Shown here: one piece after another, positions 1 to 8,893 of the stretch
How positions within the stretch are numbered: the first letter of the stretch is position 1
How the letters are laid out: every line of letters begins with the position of its first letter
Source of the DNA: Desulfosarcina sp.
GTDB taxonomy: Bacteria; Desulfobacterota; Desulfobacteria; Desulfobacterales; Desulfosarcinaceae
DNA: 44,498 nucleotides
Assembly: GCA_014237405.1 (NCBI GenBank)
Contig: JABZFO010000155.1
Span: 1 to 44,498 of the forward strand
Reading direction: 5' to 3'
Notes under the pieces: generated by a model
What the model saw: the letters and a program-made list of their open reading frames with translations, nothing else
Database searches by the model: none
What the model was told of the DNA's origin: nothing
Translations under genes and position numbers: made by a program

Positions 1-61
1 TGATTATGCGGAGGTTCTTTCCGCTCCATTGAGTTGATAGGCGGCGCTTTGCGCCGCGTAT
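1..61. repeat. 61-bp direct repeat, left copy, with strong palindromes
   Basis: These 61 bases recur identically at 1302-1362, so the pair brackets the oxidoreductase gene at 187-1182. The copy runs into a near-perfect palindrome at 26-72 (14-base outer arms, then GCGGCGC/GCGCCGC around a TTT loop). A second perfect palindrome lies at 91-117 (12-base arms, AAA loop). The left copy starts at the window edge and may extend further. This could be a palindromic mobile repeat or part of a cassette boundary. Confidence 0.85.
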
Positions 62-186
62 CAACTCAATGGCGGAGCATCTCGCGGCCCGATAAGCGGC
101 GCAAAGCGCCGCTTATCATTCAAGCTCACCTGCCAAATTTACCGCCGCTTTTTAGGCGCTAATTCTGGTCGGTGTGCAGCGATTTG

Positions 187-1182
187 TTAGGTTTTACCAT
201 GTACTCGGAAACTCACATCAGGCTCTATAGTGATTACAACATTTCCTGTTTTTTGCCCTTTTTCGACATACCTGGCAGCTTCTACAATCTGTTCCAGTGA
301 GTATCGCCTGTCAATCACCGCTTTATAGTTTCCAGTCTCGATGAGCTCTTTGAAAAAGACCACGTCTTCTTTACGTTCTTTCGGAATTGGCAACATGACT
401 TTTCTGCTACCAATTTTCTTAGTCCATAATTCTAATAATGGATTTTGTGCCATGAAACCCAGATCGGTTGAAACAAAAACTCCATTTTTTTTGATCAAAT
501 TTTTACAACGGAAAAACGAACTTTTGCCAACAGCATCAAAAACAATATCATACGTTTTATCGATCTTGGTAAAATCATCTTTTGTGTAGTCAATTACTTC
601 ATCGGCTCCTAATGATTTTACCAGTTCCAGGTTTTTTGTATTACACACTGCTGTAATCTCCGCCCCAAAATATTTGGCAAGCTGCACACCCGCCGTACCT
701 ATGGATCCAGATGCCCCATAGATAAGTATTTTTTGTCCCTTCTGGAGATTCATTTTCCGAATAGCGGTGAAAGCGAGCATTGCCCCATCACAGACAGCGG
801 CAGCTTCTTCAAAGTTCATATTGTCTGGTTTTAACGTGATTGGCGCTTCTTCAGGCAGGCATATATACTCAGCATGTGCTCCAAAATTGTCCCCAGTCAA
901 CCCAAAGACTTGGTTACCCTTTTGAAATGATCTTACATCTTTTCCCACCGCTTCAACTTCCCCAGCCAATTCACTGCCCAATATTGTTTTTTTGGGTCGG
1001 AAGAGACCGCTGAAAAATCTTACAATAAACGGTGTAGCTGATCGAACCCCGCAGTCCGATCGGTTTACTGTTGTTGCATGTATTTTTATTAGTACCTCGT
1101 TGTCCTTGGGAGTAGGTTTTACGACTTCCTTAAACTGAAGAACATCAGGTGATCCGTATTTTGTATATACAATCGCTTTCAT
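187..1182 (-). CDS. MDR-family NAD(P)-dependent oxidoreductase (quinone-oxidoreductase-like)
   Basis: A 331-residue medium-chain dehydrogenase/reductase, a normal length for quinone oxidoreductase/enoyl reductase-type members. The N-terminal GroES-like fold (about residues 1-125) carries the family stretch ending in GSELAGEVEAVG. The Rossmann half has the cofactor motif YGASGSIGTAGVQLAKYFGA near residues 155-174. There are no obvious zinc-ligand cysteines, which fits the zinc-free subgroup. The ATG is preceded by AGGAAACTT, a usable ribosome-binding site. By eye the gene is much more AT-rich than the chromosomal genes to the right, and it sits alone between two copies of a 61-bp repeat. The inverted heptamers GTTAGGT (186-192, overlapping the stop codon) and ACCTAAC (1243-1249) also flank it, which suggests recent acquisition as a discrete cassette. 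The substrate cannot be told from sequence. Confidence 0.85.
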   Translation of the reverse strand: MKAIVYTKYGSPDVLQFKEVVKPTPKDNEVLIKIHATTVNRSDCGVRSATPFIVRFFSGLFRPKKTILGSELAGEVEAVGKDVRSFQKGNQVFGLTGDNFGAHAEYICLPEEAPITLKPDNMNFEEAAAVCDGAMLAFTAIRKMNLQKGQKILIYGASGSIGTAGVQLAKYFGAEITAVCNTKNLELVKSLGADEVIDYTKDDFTKIDKTYDIVFDAVGKSSFFRCKNLIKKNGVFVSTDLGFMAQNPLLELWTKKIGSRKVMLPIPKERKEDVVFFKELIETGNYKAVIDRRYSLEQIVEAARYVEKGQKTGNVVITIEPDVSFRVHGKT

Positions 1183-1242
1183 AAGTTTCCTACAAGATTG
1201 TATCCAATCATTTTCAATATAATCTATCTATAAATTTTTACA

Positions 1243-1362
1243 ACCTAACGGGCCGCGAGATGAGCGGAAGGTTCTCCGCATAATGCGCCGCGATAGCGGT
1301 GTGATTATGCGGAGGTTCTTTCCGCTCCATTGAGTTGATAGGCGGCGCTTTGCGCCGCGTAT
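1243..1362. repeat. Right-hand palindromic block with second copy of the 61-bp repeat
   Basis: It starts with ACCTAAC at 1243-1249, the inverse of GTTAGGT at 186-192. An imperfect long hairpin follows, in which GAGCGGAA and CCGCATAAT at about 1264-1285 pair with ATTATGCGG and TTCCGCTC at about 1304-1327. It ends with the second copy of the 61-bp repeat (1302-1362). The shared GGGCCGCGAGATG motif occurs here on the plus strand and at about 76-88 on the minus strand, so the two flanks carry it in opposite orientation. Confidence 0.7.
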
Positions 1363-1800
1363 ATTTAATTACGGCTATTTGCCGCAACAAAACTAAAAAA
1401 ACTTAATAATACAATGAGTCAACGTCAATCAATATTTCATATTGAAATGTAAAATGCGGCTAAAATGCCGCCTATTTCTCATACGCTGCTGTTTTGCCGT
1501 ATAGTGCTTTTTATGAAATTTTTCTAACATTGGGATATTACATTAAATACAATGCAATCAAGATGTATATTGAGATTGAAAATGCGCATAACAATTTCTT
1601 CAAATTGAAAAATTCTGAAAGTGGTGATGAATTGAGACGATCTTAGTAATTGGAAATTAAAGAAATTTTACCGATATGCTTTGGTGATCCCCACGGTACC
1701 ACGTGAACCGCTATTTTAGCAAGTTTTGGCCCGTTGTGATTATTTTCAAACATCGTTGGTGAAGGGAAAACCACGCAGGATTTTTTTAGTTGTTGATGTG
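1363..1800. other. AT-rich intergenic stretch with no gene seen
   Basis: No open frame with a credible start and ribosome-binding site was found on either strand between the palindromic block and the metalloprotease stop codon. The sequence is AT-rich, with a few short GCGGC/GCCGC pairs near 1455-1500. I see no clear promoter or terminator. Confidence 0.5.
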
Positions 1801-3432
1801 TTAATTGCCGAGCTGCGATCTTTCAGACCATAGATTCACGAAGGGTGAATAAAATCCACCTGAATCGGCGATTGGAACATCGTTCTGTGTGTGTCCTTTG
1901 ATCAGTTCGAGCTGTGAGGCAGAAAAACGGCCGGGTGTCCAGAGGTGGGCATTGTAGCGACTATAGTATCCCATTACATTGAGCCCACATGCGAAGCTTA
2001 CCCAAGGATTCTCGACTGTTCCAAGATCGAATGACAATCCCTTTAAAGCATTATCACCAGTAAAGTAATAGTAATAATCATTCACTAAGCATTCCATTTC
2101 GCTGTTGCTTGTACCATAGCGATTATTCACTCTACAGTTGCATGGAACCACACAGCCGATGCAATCACCCGCATCGTTGTAATCACCACACGGGCATGGA
2201 TGGTACTCAATCGGCTTTAACCCAGCACCAGTCGCACAACCGGTAGCTTCAAGTGCATCCAGCTTGCTACTAAAGAAGACAGGTGCGACTTCTCCGTCGC
2301 AATAAGACAAATCCCAAAGATCTGTCCTGTTAACCTGGCGGTTTTCGGTTGGATGTCTTCCTCCAACATCCCAAGTATGAGGAATACCGAAAAAATGGCC
2401 CAGTTCATGGGTTAAATGATTAGGGCTCAAAGCGGGCTGACTGGGTGGGCGGTTCGGGTCGTAAATATTCTGAGAACTAATGATCACAAATCTTCCTCCA
2501 TCCGGAAAAGATGCGAGGCTGTGCCGATCTACCTCCCGACTGACCAGTGAATCTGGACCGAATACCCATACTATGAGTTCGGTAGGATCAGAAAAAATGG
2601 TACTCATATATGCTATCCACTCATTGGCTCGCCGGTCACTAGGCAACGGAGTGGGGTTTTGGATGGGAAAGACTTGTTCAATCTCGCCCTTGATGTCACC
2701 CCAATAAAACGTTTCTCCTTTTGGCCAACCCACATTGGCTAAATGGAACATGTTATAATTCTCAACAGATTTGATAAAAAAGTGTAGCCTTATTCCGGAA
2801 AATGCTTTGTTAAGGCTATCCACGGAGGCATAGATGGAAACCCAATCAAGGTGAGACTGACAGCTCTCTAAAAAGGGATAACAGTCTACCACCTGAACGA
2901 ACCTGAGCGGTATGACTTTATCCCAAAACATTTCGAAGTGCACCTGCACAATTTGAACTAAGTTTTTCGATACCCCTTTCAGTCCATCAAAAGCTTCCAA
3001 AATATCAGGATCTAACGGCATTTGAGACCCCACCTGGGCTTGGCCAGCGATCCTTACGGCATGGTGGCTCACATCTTCGAGAGCCTCTTCCAAACCATTT
3101 GTGTTTCGCATCTTTCTTTCGGACACGGAGTCCATTATTTTGGTCAATTGCTTTTCCTTAAGCATCAGCTTTTTGACCATAGCCATGAGTTTGCCTTCCA
3201 TACCCTTCGGTGCAGGAGTCTTTCCATCATAACGGATGAGCAGTCTATCCAACCTACGTTCGACCGAGTCAAGAGTGTTTCCGATGGCGTGTATCTTATT
3301 GACCTTTGCATTATAAGGTTGGCCTGCAATGGCTGTATTCGTAGGGAAGACAACGAATGAAGTAAGTGTCCAAATACAGGATAGCTGCAAAACAACAATT
3401 AGTAACAAATAAGGAAGAGATCTTTTCATCAT
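1801..3432 (-). CDS. Secreted M43-type (pappalysin/cytophagalysin-like) zinc metalloprotease
   Basis: A 543-residue protein with an N-terminal signal sequence (charged start, hydrophobic core about residues 7-30, probable cleavage after AIA near residue 36), so it should be exported. The metzincin zinc site HELGHFFGIPH lies at about residues 342-352, where the three His bind zinc and Glu is catalytic. A Met-turn candidate NVMGYY follows near residue 485, then a WTPGRFSASQ stretch like the region after the Met-turn in M43 peptidases. A Cys-rich insertion between the zinc site and the Met-turn probably forms disulfides. The roughly 300-residue N-terminal part has no recognised domain. The gene is AT-rich and monocistronic, in an accessory region. 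An extracellular proteolytic role is inferred from family and export signal; the target is unknown. Confidence 0.8.
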   Translation of the reverse strand: MMKRSLPYLLLIVVLQLSCIWTLTSFVVFPTNTAIAGQPYNAKVNKIHAIGNTLDSVERRLDRLLIRYDGKTPAPKGMEGKLMAMVKKLMLKEKQLTKIMDSVSERKMRNTNGLEEALEDVSHHAVRIAGQAQVGSQMPLDPDILEAFDGLKGVSKNLVQIVQVHFEMFWDKVIPLRFVQVVDCYPFLESCQSHLDWVSIYASVDSLNKAFSGIRLHFFIKSVENYNMFHLANVGWPKGETFYWGDIKGEIEQVFPIQNPTPLPSDRRANEWIAYMSTIFSDPTELIVWVFGPDSLVSREVDRHSLASFPDGGRFVIISSQNIYDPNRPPSQPALSPNHLTHELGHFFGIPHTWDVGGRHPTENRQVNRTDLWDLSYCDGEVAPVFFSSKLDALEATGCATGAGLKPIEYHPCPCGDYNDAGDCIGCVVPCNCRVNNRYGTSNSEMECLVNDYYYYFTGDNALKGLSFDLGTVENPWVSFACGLNVMGYYSRYNAHLWTPGRFSASQLELIKGHTQNDVPIADSGGFYSPFVNLWSERSQLGN

Positions 3433-3503
3433 TTTCCCCTCTTTGGTATATAGTTAAAATAACAACTACTTATTTAAACTAGACTTTTGTTAGAAACGAA
3501 ATT

Positions 3504-3532
3504 GCCTCCAAAGAATTTAACCCTTTGGAGGC
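3504..3532. terminator. Perfect 10-bp stem-loop, possible terminator
   Basis: GCCTCCAAAG at 3504-3513 pairs exactly with CTTTGGAGGC at 3523-3532 around a nine-base loop. There is no clear U-run on either strand. It lies 70 bases upstream of the metalloprotease start, inside the otherwise empty gap 3433-3832, and could insulate that gene or be part of its leader. I see no credible gene in the rest of the gap, which is AT-rich. Confidence 0.45.
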
Positions 3533-3832
3533 ATCATCTCGGTAACCTTAGGTGGCCCTTTTCCATGAAGTACTCTACGAAAAAAAAGAGTTTGATTTTT
3601 TTATACATTACTAATGCTATGGTGTTATTTCGTATAAAAAGCCAGGGAGGTATTACCAAATATTTTATGCTTTATTTGTCTTAGTTGTCAACATATCGAT
3701 TAAAGGTGTCAGATTGAAATAACTGGCAAGATAATGGGTTGTGATTTATTGAGAATACCAAAAGATGACGTTATTTACAGATATCATAAATATACCAACC
3801 TTTAAAAAATACAAATTTTCACAGTCTACTGG

Positions 3833-4153
3833 TTATATAATTCGGAATCTACCCCGTGAAACAAGCCGTACATTAAATTTTGGAGGCTCACCAGTAGGCC
3901 ATGAGGCGAACTTTTGGCAGATCAACCACTGACCGATATTTTTTGAAATGAGCTCCCTACATGAGTCATTCCAAAAAGACTCCTTATCAATGTTTAATAT
4001 AACCTCAATAAATTCATCGTTTGATGGAAGTTCCACCATCACGGAGCCCCAAGAGCGCCTGAAGAATTTATCACGATCGTCAATTGGCACTTTGAAGCCA
4101 TAGCCTGCTCCCGATGAGTGGAAGCTACCATTATTCCATGCAGTCCACTCCAT
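3833..4153 (-). CDS. Hypothetical protein, 106 aa
   Basis: I do not recognise this family. The start is well supported: GAGGAGG lies seven bases before the ATG. The product is soluble-looking with no signal peptide or membrane segment and several Trp and Phe residues; it begins MEWTAWNNGSFHSSG and ends in a basic stretch. Base composition is AT-rich like the metalloprotease and oxidoreductase genes to its left and unlike the GC-rich primase gene to its right. It therefore probably belongs to the cargo part of the accessory region. No neighbour suggests a function. Confidence 0.65.
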   Translation of the reverse strand: MEWTAWNNGSFHSSGAGYGFKVPIDDRDKFFRRSWGSVMVELPSNDEFIEVILNIDKESFWNDSCRELISKNIGQWLICQKFASWPTGEPPKFNVRLVSRGRFRII

Positions 4154-4318
4154 TAATATGCCTCCTCAATTGCAGATTTATTGAGTTATCTTATAAAAAC
4201 CGTGATTGTCAAAACCTGTACTTGACATATCATTTATCAGAAAAGACCTCTAACGGCAACGTACCCCCTTGGACTACGTTGTTATTTTCATAGCTGGATG
4301 TCCTGAATTACGATCCCT

Positions 4319-6931
4319 CTAATCATCATCCAGCAGCATCCCCATGCCTATAAAATGCGACCGCCTACCCTGGCCAAATGGCGCCTTGCGCACATTAGGA
4401 AAGTGCATCAAAATCTGATTGAAAAAATTATTCCGGCCCATTTTTCGGTAACCGCACTCTTCGCACCAGGTTTTATATCCCTCGTAGACAGCCTTGGTCA
4501 GCACGGCCCGGTCCGAGTCAAACGTCAGTTTTTCCTCCGCCCATATCAACATCGGGTTTAACTGGGCAAAAAACTGCTTACTCTCCTCTTTTACAACCCC
4601 GTCCAGCACAAAACGCTTATTGCGCAGCAGCAGGGCCAGCCCGTGCAGCATCCATAAAAAAATGCCGTCCAGCTCATCCAGAAGCTTTTCGGTAAGAGAT
4701 TCATCCTGTTCCTCTTCTGAAAATCGCCGCTTGAAATCAATGATCAGCAGCCGCCTGGTCAACCCGTAGGCCTTATCCGGGATAACAGGAATGTCATTCA
4801 TGGCGATCAGCCATTTCGCATAGGGGCGGAAGGTAAACGGGTCGCCATATTTTCGCTCAGACGCCACCGGATCACCGGCCACCACTGCCTTGAATATCTC
4901 AGTAGACAACGGATCCCTGGTATTGGTTTCCGACGCCAAATTGACCATCTTGTCTTGCAGAAATTGCGTTTGAAACCGAATACTCAAGGCAGACAAAGAC
5001 AGACTGGATGTGTTTTGCCGCCCGACGGCAGCTTCCAGGACGTTGAGCAACGTCGATTTACCGTTGGCGCCGGTACCCAACAGAAACATGGCTTTTTGAA
5101 AACGGCAGTCGTTGAGCAGGCAATACCCGAAAAATTGCCGGATCAACTCCTGTTTGCAACATCCATTTTTTAGATCGTCGGGGAAAATCTCGAACAGGAA
5201 TTTTACAAACCGGTCGCAGTCCGCATCTTTGTTAAACGTGCATGGCACCTGGCAACGGCTGCCATATGATGCCTGGTGCGGCAACAGCGCGTTATCCAGA
5301 TCATCCTGGGCAAGACGGTCAATATCGATCATACCGTTGGCGCAGTTGATCATTTTACTGCTATCCGGCCACTCCGCTTCTTCTTGGTTGACGGTACCGG
5401 CAAGGTTCTTTATGGCGTTCTCCACCCACTGTGGTTGCGCTTTCTCATTGAGCGCCAATGTGCCTGCAGAAAATATTTTTGTTTTTGGCATGCGTACCCA
5501 TACCCCACCTGCATATCGCCAGAAAATCCCATCGGTATGAACAATCGGGCCAAAATAACGCGCAAAATAATTGGCCATGTACGCCGGCACAAATACCGGG
5601 CCCCGCTTACCACTTTTAAAAAACATATCCGGATCAATTTCAGCGGGAGGGGGGAGCGGGGGATCAGCGGGGTCAGCTTCCATCGGGATGGTTTCAGGTG
5701 GAGGTATGACCAGCGGTGGCGGTGGCGTAGCCAACGGCCCGGGGTCTTTTGTTCCGGGTGGTTGCCAGTTGGGATCGTAGCCGGCGCAAAACGGCGCCAG
5801 TCCGTCGTTTCCGGAGATGGCCGCCCGTGCATCTTTCCAGGTATGGCCTTTACAGCTGTTGTGAAAGCACTGATAGGTGAGGTAGGGTGGCCTGTCATTG
5901 GCCACAATCGACGCCTCTCGCTTGTGGCTGGGGTCGAATATGCACTCCGCCAGCAGGTACTGCGTGCCGCCGTTACGCGTCGTTTTAGTCCCGATTACCT
6001 CGCGGCCGTAATGGGACAGGTACATGGCCACATCCAGGGGGCCCAGATCGGATTCTTTCGATTGGTCGAATTTTCTCGCCTTGCCTGTTTTTTTTGCCCC
6101 TTTAGAGCCCGGTGTTGAGGACTTCTTACCCTTACCAACACCCTGGCCTGCACCGGTTTCGGGTGGTTTGTCGGCTTTCGGCGCCATGGCCGCCAGTTTT
6201 TTCAGCAGATCGATCGAAGTAACTGGTATGTCGGCCAGGGTCTCGGGAACATCATTGAATACGTATGACCTCCGGTGCTGCCGTGAAGGGGTATTGTCTC
6301 CCTTGCGGCCGGTGGTGCCGTACATTTTCCAGATCCGGGCCGGGTTGAAAACCTTTTCGTCTACATCTACCCGATCGTTGAAGAATTTTGCTCCCAGGGC
6401 CAGCAGGCACTCGCGCAGCAGATCAACATTTTCGGCGCTGTTGGGCAGGTCCGGAATCCGGTAGCACATGTGGTACCCGTTACCGGACATTGCGCGGATT
6501 GCGCGGGCAAACCCCATCTCACCCTCAAGAAACTGCACAATCTCCTTTGCCAGGTCCTGGGCTGCCTGCAGCTCATCGTCGTTACTGGAGATGCCTGCCG
6601 GTCTTTTGGGGTCCAGGTCAATCAGCAACCAGCGCAGGCAGACCACATCCTGATCGTTGGCCGTAGATTTCGGGTCCGCTTTTATACGCCGGCTGGCCCT
6701 GGCTATCAAATCAGGATTGATGGGGTTGACGGTAAAATAAACGCCCAGCGGTTCGGCGCTGTCCAGCTTCTTGGCTGCGGACTCCAACGCCTCGGCATCA
6801 TCGAAATAGCCTGCGCCGGTAGAACTTTTGCACCATCCCGCCCAGGCGGCATTCTTGCCGCCGATCCCCAGCACCCGGATCTCGGTGACCTCTCCCGGAT
6901 GGAAGAATAAGTCAAACACGCGATGGGTCAC
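4319..6931 (-). CDS. Phage/plasmid P4-type primase-polymerase with SF3 helicase domain
   Basis: An 870-residue replication protein. The N-terminal part looks like an archaeo-eukaryotic-type primase/polymerase: the acidic metal-binding motif LLIDLDPKRP lies at about residues 102-111, and SGNGYH at 149-154 supplies the conserved His. A Cys/His cluster (about C330 to C359) resembles a zinc ribbon. A Pro-rich linker (about 390-432) leads to the D5/P4 C-terminal region with Walker A GTGANGKST at about 619-627, followed by the SF3 ATPase. It would prime and unwind the element's origin. The start overlaps the stop of the DHH gene by four bases (ATGA), so the two are translationally coupled. It is the last gene of the long leftward operon. 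Length and domain order are typical of satellite or integrative-plasmid primases. Confidence 0.92.
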   Translation of the reverse strand: MTHRVFDLFFHPGEVTEIRVLGIGGKNAAWAGWCKSSTGAGYFDDAEALESAAKKLDSAEPLGVYFTVNPINPDLIARASRRIKADPKSTANDQDVVCLRWLLIDLDPKRPAGISSNDDELQAAQDLAKEIVQFLEGEMGFARAIRAMSGNGYHMCYRIPDLPNSAENVDLLRECLLALGAKFFNDRVDVDEKVFNPARIWKMYGTTGRKGDNTPSRQHRRSYVFNDVPETLADIPVTSIDLLKKLAAMAPKADKPPETGAGQGVGKGKKSSTPGSKGAKKTGKARKFDQSKESDLGPLDVAMYLSHYGREVIGTKTTRNGGTQYLLAECIFDPSHKREASIVANDRPPYLTYQCFHNSCKGHTWKDARAAISGNDGLAPFCAGYDPNWQPPGTKDPGPLATPPPPLVIPPPETIPMEADPADPPLPPPAEIDPDMFFKSGKRGPVFVPAYMANYFARYFGPIVHTDGIFWRYAGGVWVRMPKTKIFSAGTLALNEKAQPQWVENAIKNLAGTVNQEEAEWPDSSKMINCANGMIDIDRLAQDDLDNALLPHQASYGSRCQVPCTFNKDADCDRFVKFLFEIFPDDLKNGCCKQELIRQFFGYCLLNDCRFQKAMFLLGTGANGKSTLLNVLEAAVGRQNTSSLSLSALSIRFQTQFLQDKMVNLASETNTRDPLSTEIFKAVVAGDPVASERKYGDPFTFRPYAKWLIAMNDIPVIPDKAYGLTRRLLIIDFKRRFSEEEQDESLTEKLLDELDGIFLWMLHGLALLLRNKRFVLDGVVKEESKQFFAQLNPMLIWAEEKLTFDSDRAVLTKAVYEGYKTWCEECGYRKMGRNNFFNQILMHFPNVRKAPFGQGRRSHFIGMGMLLDDD

Positions 6932-7845
6932 GAAGCGGGCTCCTCAACACCGATGGATTCGATGAAACCGGCAGCGCCTTTGTGGCCGCCGCCACCGCGG
7001 GCACTGGCATAAAGAGACACGTCAATATCGTCAGCGCCGGAATAGAGCGTATTTTTCCGCTGAATTATTTTGCCCACCCGCCGATCCACATAGCACCAAG
7101 CCACGTCGTACCCCATGTCTTTAATAACCTGGCCTAAATCTCCTGACTGGATGTGGTTTATCTTCAGCGCTTTCACCGGTCGTGTGTCACCGTTGTTGCC
7201 GACGTACATGATCACTTCCCGGCCCAGGTACTTGGCTGCAAAGCGCAGCCCCCGCATGCGTGCTTCGTACAGCGGCTTGCCGTAATCCAGGCACATGATT
7301 CTTAATTCGGTTCCGGGCATGCTGATGATCCGGTCCCAATAGCCGCAAGCCGGATGGGTATCCACCTCATTTATATAGGTCTCGTAAAACCACCGGGTCA
7401 TGTCTCCGTGCCGGAATGCCCATATGTCACGATCGCCGATATATTCGATTGCCAAAGGGGTCTGTTCGCCCGGGTTGCAAAACGCCCATGTCAGCACGCA
7501 ACCGGCGTAGCCGACATCACGCACCCCGGGCAGTTCGCAACCGATCCTCTCTGCCAGCCCGGCCAGGTCCTCAATTGCAGTTTTGTGGTGATCTATCCAA
7601 AACAATCCTTGCGGCCCCACCATCTCGATCAGTTGGAGCATCTCGGCCATGGGGTAGGAGAAATCCACAACCCAGATGTCGTCATCGCAGTCCGGATTAT
7701 AATCGGATAGATCCGGCAATGGCTTGCCATAACTGGCGGGCAGGTAAATAACATTATCATAACCCCGGCCCTCGGCATCCCGGCCGGCAATGGCAGCCGC
7801 CGCACGACCGTCAGCATCATCATGGTGCAGTATAATTCTTTTCAA
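6928..7845 (-). CDS. DHH-family phosphoesterase
   Basis: A 305-residue protein with the DHH superfamily layout. An N-terminal HHDDADGRAAAA motif (residues 7-18) and WIDHHK near residue 103 supply the metal-binding Asp and His residues. The DHHA1-type glycine-rich ARGGGGHKGAAGF motif is near the C-terminus. Known relatives hydrolyse phosphodiester bonds in nanoRNA, cyclic dinucleotides or short oligonucleotides; which substrate applies here is not evident. The gene overlaps the P-loop kinase gene upstream by 26 bases and the primase gene downstream by four bases. It is therefore part of the element's replication module, perhaps trimming nucleic-acid ends or degrading a signalling nucleotide. 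That role is inference. Confidence 0.85.
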   Translation of the reverse strand: MKRIILHHDDADGRAAAAIAGRDAEGRGYDNVIYLPASYGKPLPDLSDYNPDCDDDIWVVDFSYPMAEMLQLIEMVGPQGLFWIDHHKTAIEDLAGLAERIGCELPGVRDVGYAGCVLTWAFCNPGEQTPLAIEYIGDRDIWAFRHGDMTRWFYETYINEVDTHPACGYWDRIISMPGTELRIMCLDYGKPLYEARMRGLRFAAKYLGREVIMYVGNNGDTRPVKALKINHIQSGDLGQVIKDMGYDVAWCYVDRRVGKIIQRKNTLYSGADDIDVSLYASARGGGGHKGAAGFIESIGVEEPAS

Positions 7846-8362
7846 TTTCTTTACCCTCCCGGATTACTTTTATTCCCAGCTCGTTGTAAATTTCCAGCAA
7901 GCGGCGCTCGTACTCCACCTGCAAATCCTTGTCTACGCTCCGAAACTCGTCATCTTTTAAATATGGGTTGTCTGCTATGCCTCGAAAAAACACATGGTCG
8001 TACACCCGTGCATGGTGGCGGGCCAACGCTATCTGAGCATACGCCAGGTCATGCCACCCCATGATGCTCGAATACCCGATGCAGTCCACCACCGTCCGAT
8101 CGCTTATCACCACGTCGTATTTCAGCGGCATCTCCATTTCTTGGCGAATCTGCTCGGCAAAAATCCATATTTGCGCGTCACGGGTCGGTTGGGTTGTTTT
8201 TGTCAGGACCGGGAATGGGCAACGGCGGGCGGTCTCCAAGATTATCCCTACCTCTTTGGCCGGGTGCTTATACTTTTTTATCTCAGCCGCCAACTCATAT
8301 ACAGCCGTTGTTTTTCCAGTGCCATGGGCGCCGGAATAGGCTATGATTCGCTTCTCGATCAT
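7820..8362 (-). CDS. NadR/Ttd14-like AAA P-loop ATPase (nucleotide or nucleoside kinase-like)
   Basis: The product is 180 residues from the chosen start MIEKRIIAYSG, which has AGAAAGGATAAT before it; a start 63 bases upstream lacks such a site. Walker A is GAHGTGKTT. A DR-containing stretch VISDRTVVD near residue 110 resembles the Walker B/DRX region of AAA_28 (NadR-type) kinases. It lacks the dTMP-binding signature I would expect of a true thymidylate kinase. It overlaps the DHH gene by 26 bases. In phage-like elements such proteins usually act in nucleotide metabolism; the substrate cannot be assigned. Confidence 0.75.
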   Translation of the reverse strand: MIEKRIIAYSGAHGTGKTTAVYELAAEIKKYKHPAKEVGIILETARRCPFPVLTKTTQPTRDAQIWIFAEQIRQEMEMPLKYDVVISDRTVVDCIGYSSIMGWHDLAYAQIALARHHARVYDHVFFRGIADNPYLKDDEFRSVDKDLQVEYERRLLEIYNELGIKVIREGKEIEKNYTAP

Positions 8363-8378
8363 ATTATCCTTTCTATAT

Positions 8379-8624
8379 TTATTGGATTGTTGGGTGTGCT
8401 GGTGGTATGTCCTGATTGCGCTCAAGACGATCCGCTGTCTCGCGCAAAGCGGATATCATGTCAGCCCGCTTTGCGTTTGAAATATAAGTGCTGATCCCGG
8501 GGCGGTGGAACTCAAAAAGGATAATGGCAAAACCCATCTTGCCAAGTTGCTCCTCAACAACTTCATCAACGCCACCGGCCAACTTTTTCAAGAAATCCTC
8601 TATTTGCTGACTCTTCTGAAACAT
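8379..8624 (-). CDS. Small hypothetical element protein, 81 aa
   Basis: Unknown family. I chose the internal ATG giving MFQKSQQIEDFLKKLAG because GGGAG lies six bases before it; the longer frame has no such site. The product is mainly helical with a hydrophobic central strand (GFAIILFEF) and an amphipathic tail with a RETADRLER stretch. It sits 16 bases upstream of the kinase gene and is almost certainly co-transcribed with the replication module. Confidence 0.65.
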   Translation of the reverse strand: MFQKSQQIEDFLKKLAGGVDEVVEEQLGKMGFAIILFEFHRPGISTYISNAKRADMISALRETADRLERNQDIPPAHPTIQ

Positions 8625-8656
8625 TTCGAACTCCCTGTAATTAAGTCTGCACCGGT

Positions 8657-8860
8657 TCACCGACCACGATGGCGGTATACTTCGACTACCTGCCTGGTCC
8701 ACAAATAACACTCTTCCAACCGCGTGTGCGCTTGACTAATGCGGGAGTCACTGTAATCCTCCTTACCCAGGATCTCGCTGAGTATGTTCAGCTCTTCATC
8801 AAGATGCCGGATTGTTTCGCAACACGTTTGCCATATTTCCTCCAACGCTTTTTCTCTCAA
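8657..8860 (-). CDS. Small helical hypothetical protein, 67 aa, TTG start
   Basis: The start codon is TTG. It is supported by a strong AAGGAGGG site seven bases upstream, and no ATG exists near the beginning. The product is short, charged and predicted to be almost wholly alpha-helical (heptad-like Leu/Ile spacing in RHLDEELNILSEILG), with two adjacent cysteines at about residues 13-14. No family is recognised. It belongs to the same leftward cluster. Confidence 0.65.
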   Translation of the reverse strand: MREKALEEIWQTCCETIRHLDEELNILSEILGKEDYSDSRISQAHTRLEECYLWTRQVVEVYRHRGR

Positions 8861-8893
8861 AACCGCCCTCCTTTGTTACCTGCTCACATTGGA

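Noticed and set aside
5276-6118. 280-codon plus-strand ORF inside the primase gene
   Set aside because: Antisense to a clearly conserved primase-helicase; composition (Arg/Gly/His-rich) is that of a shadow frame.
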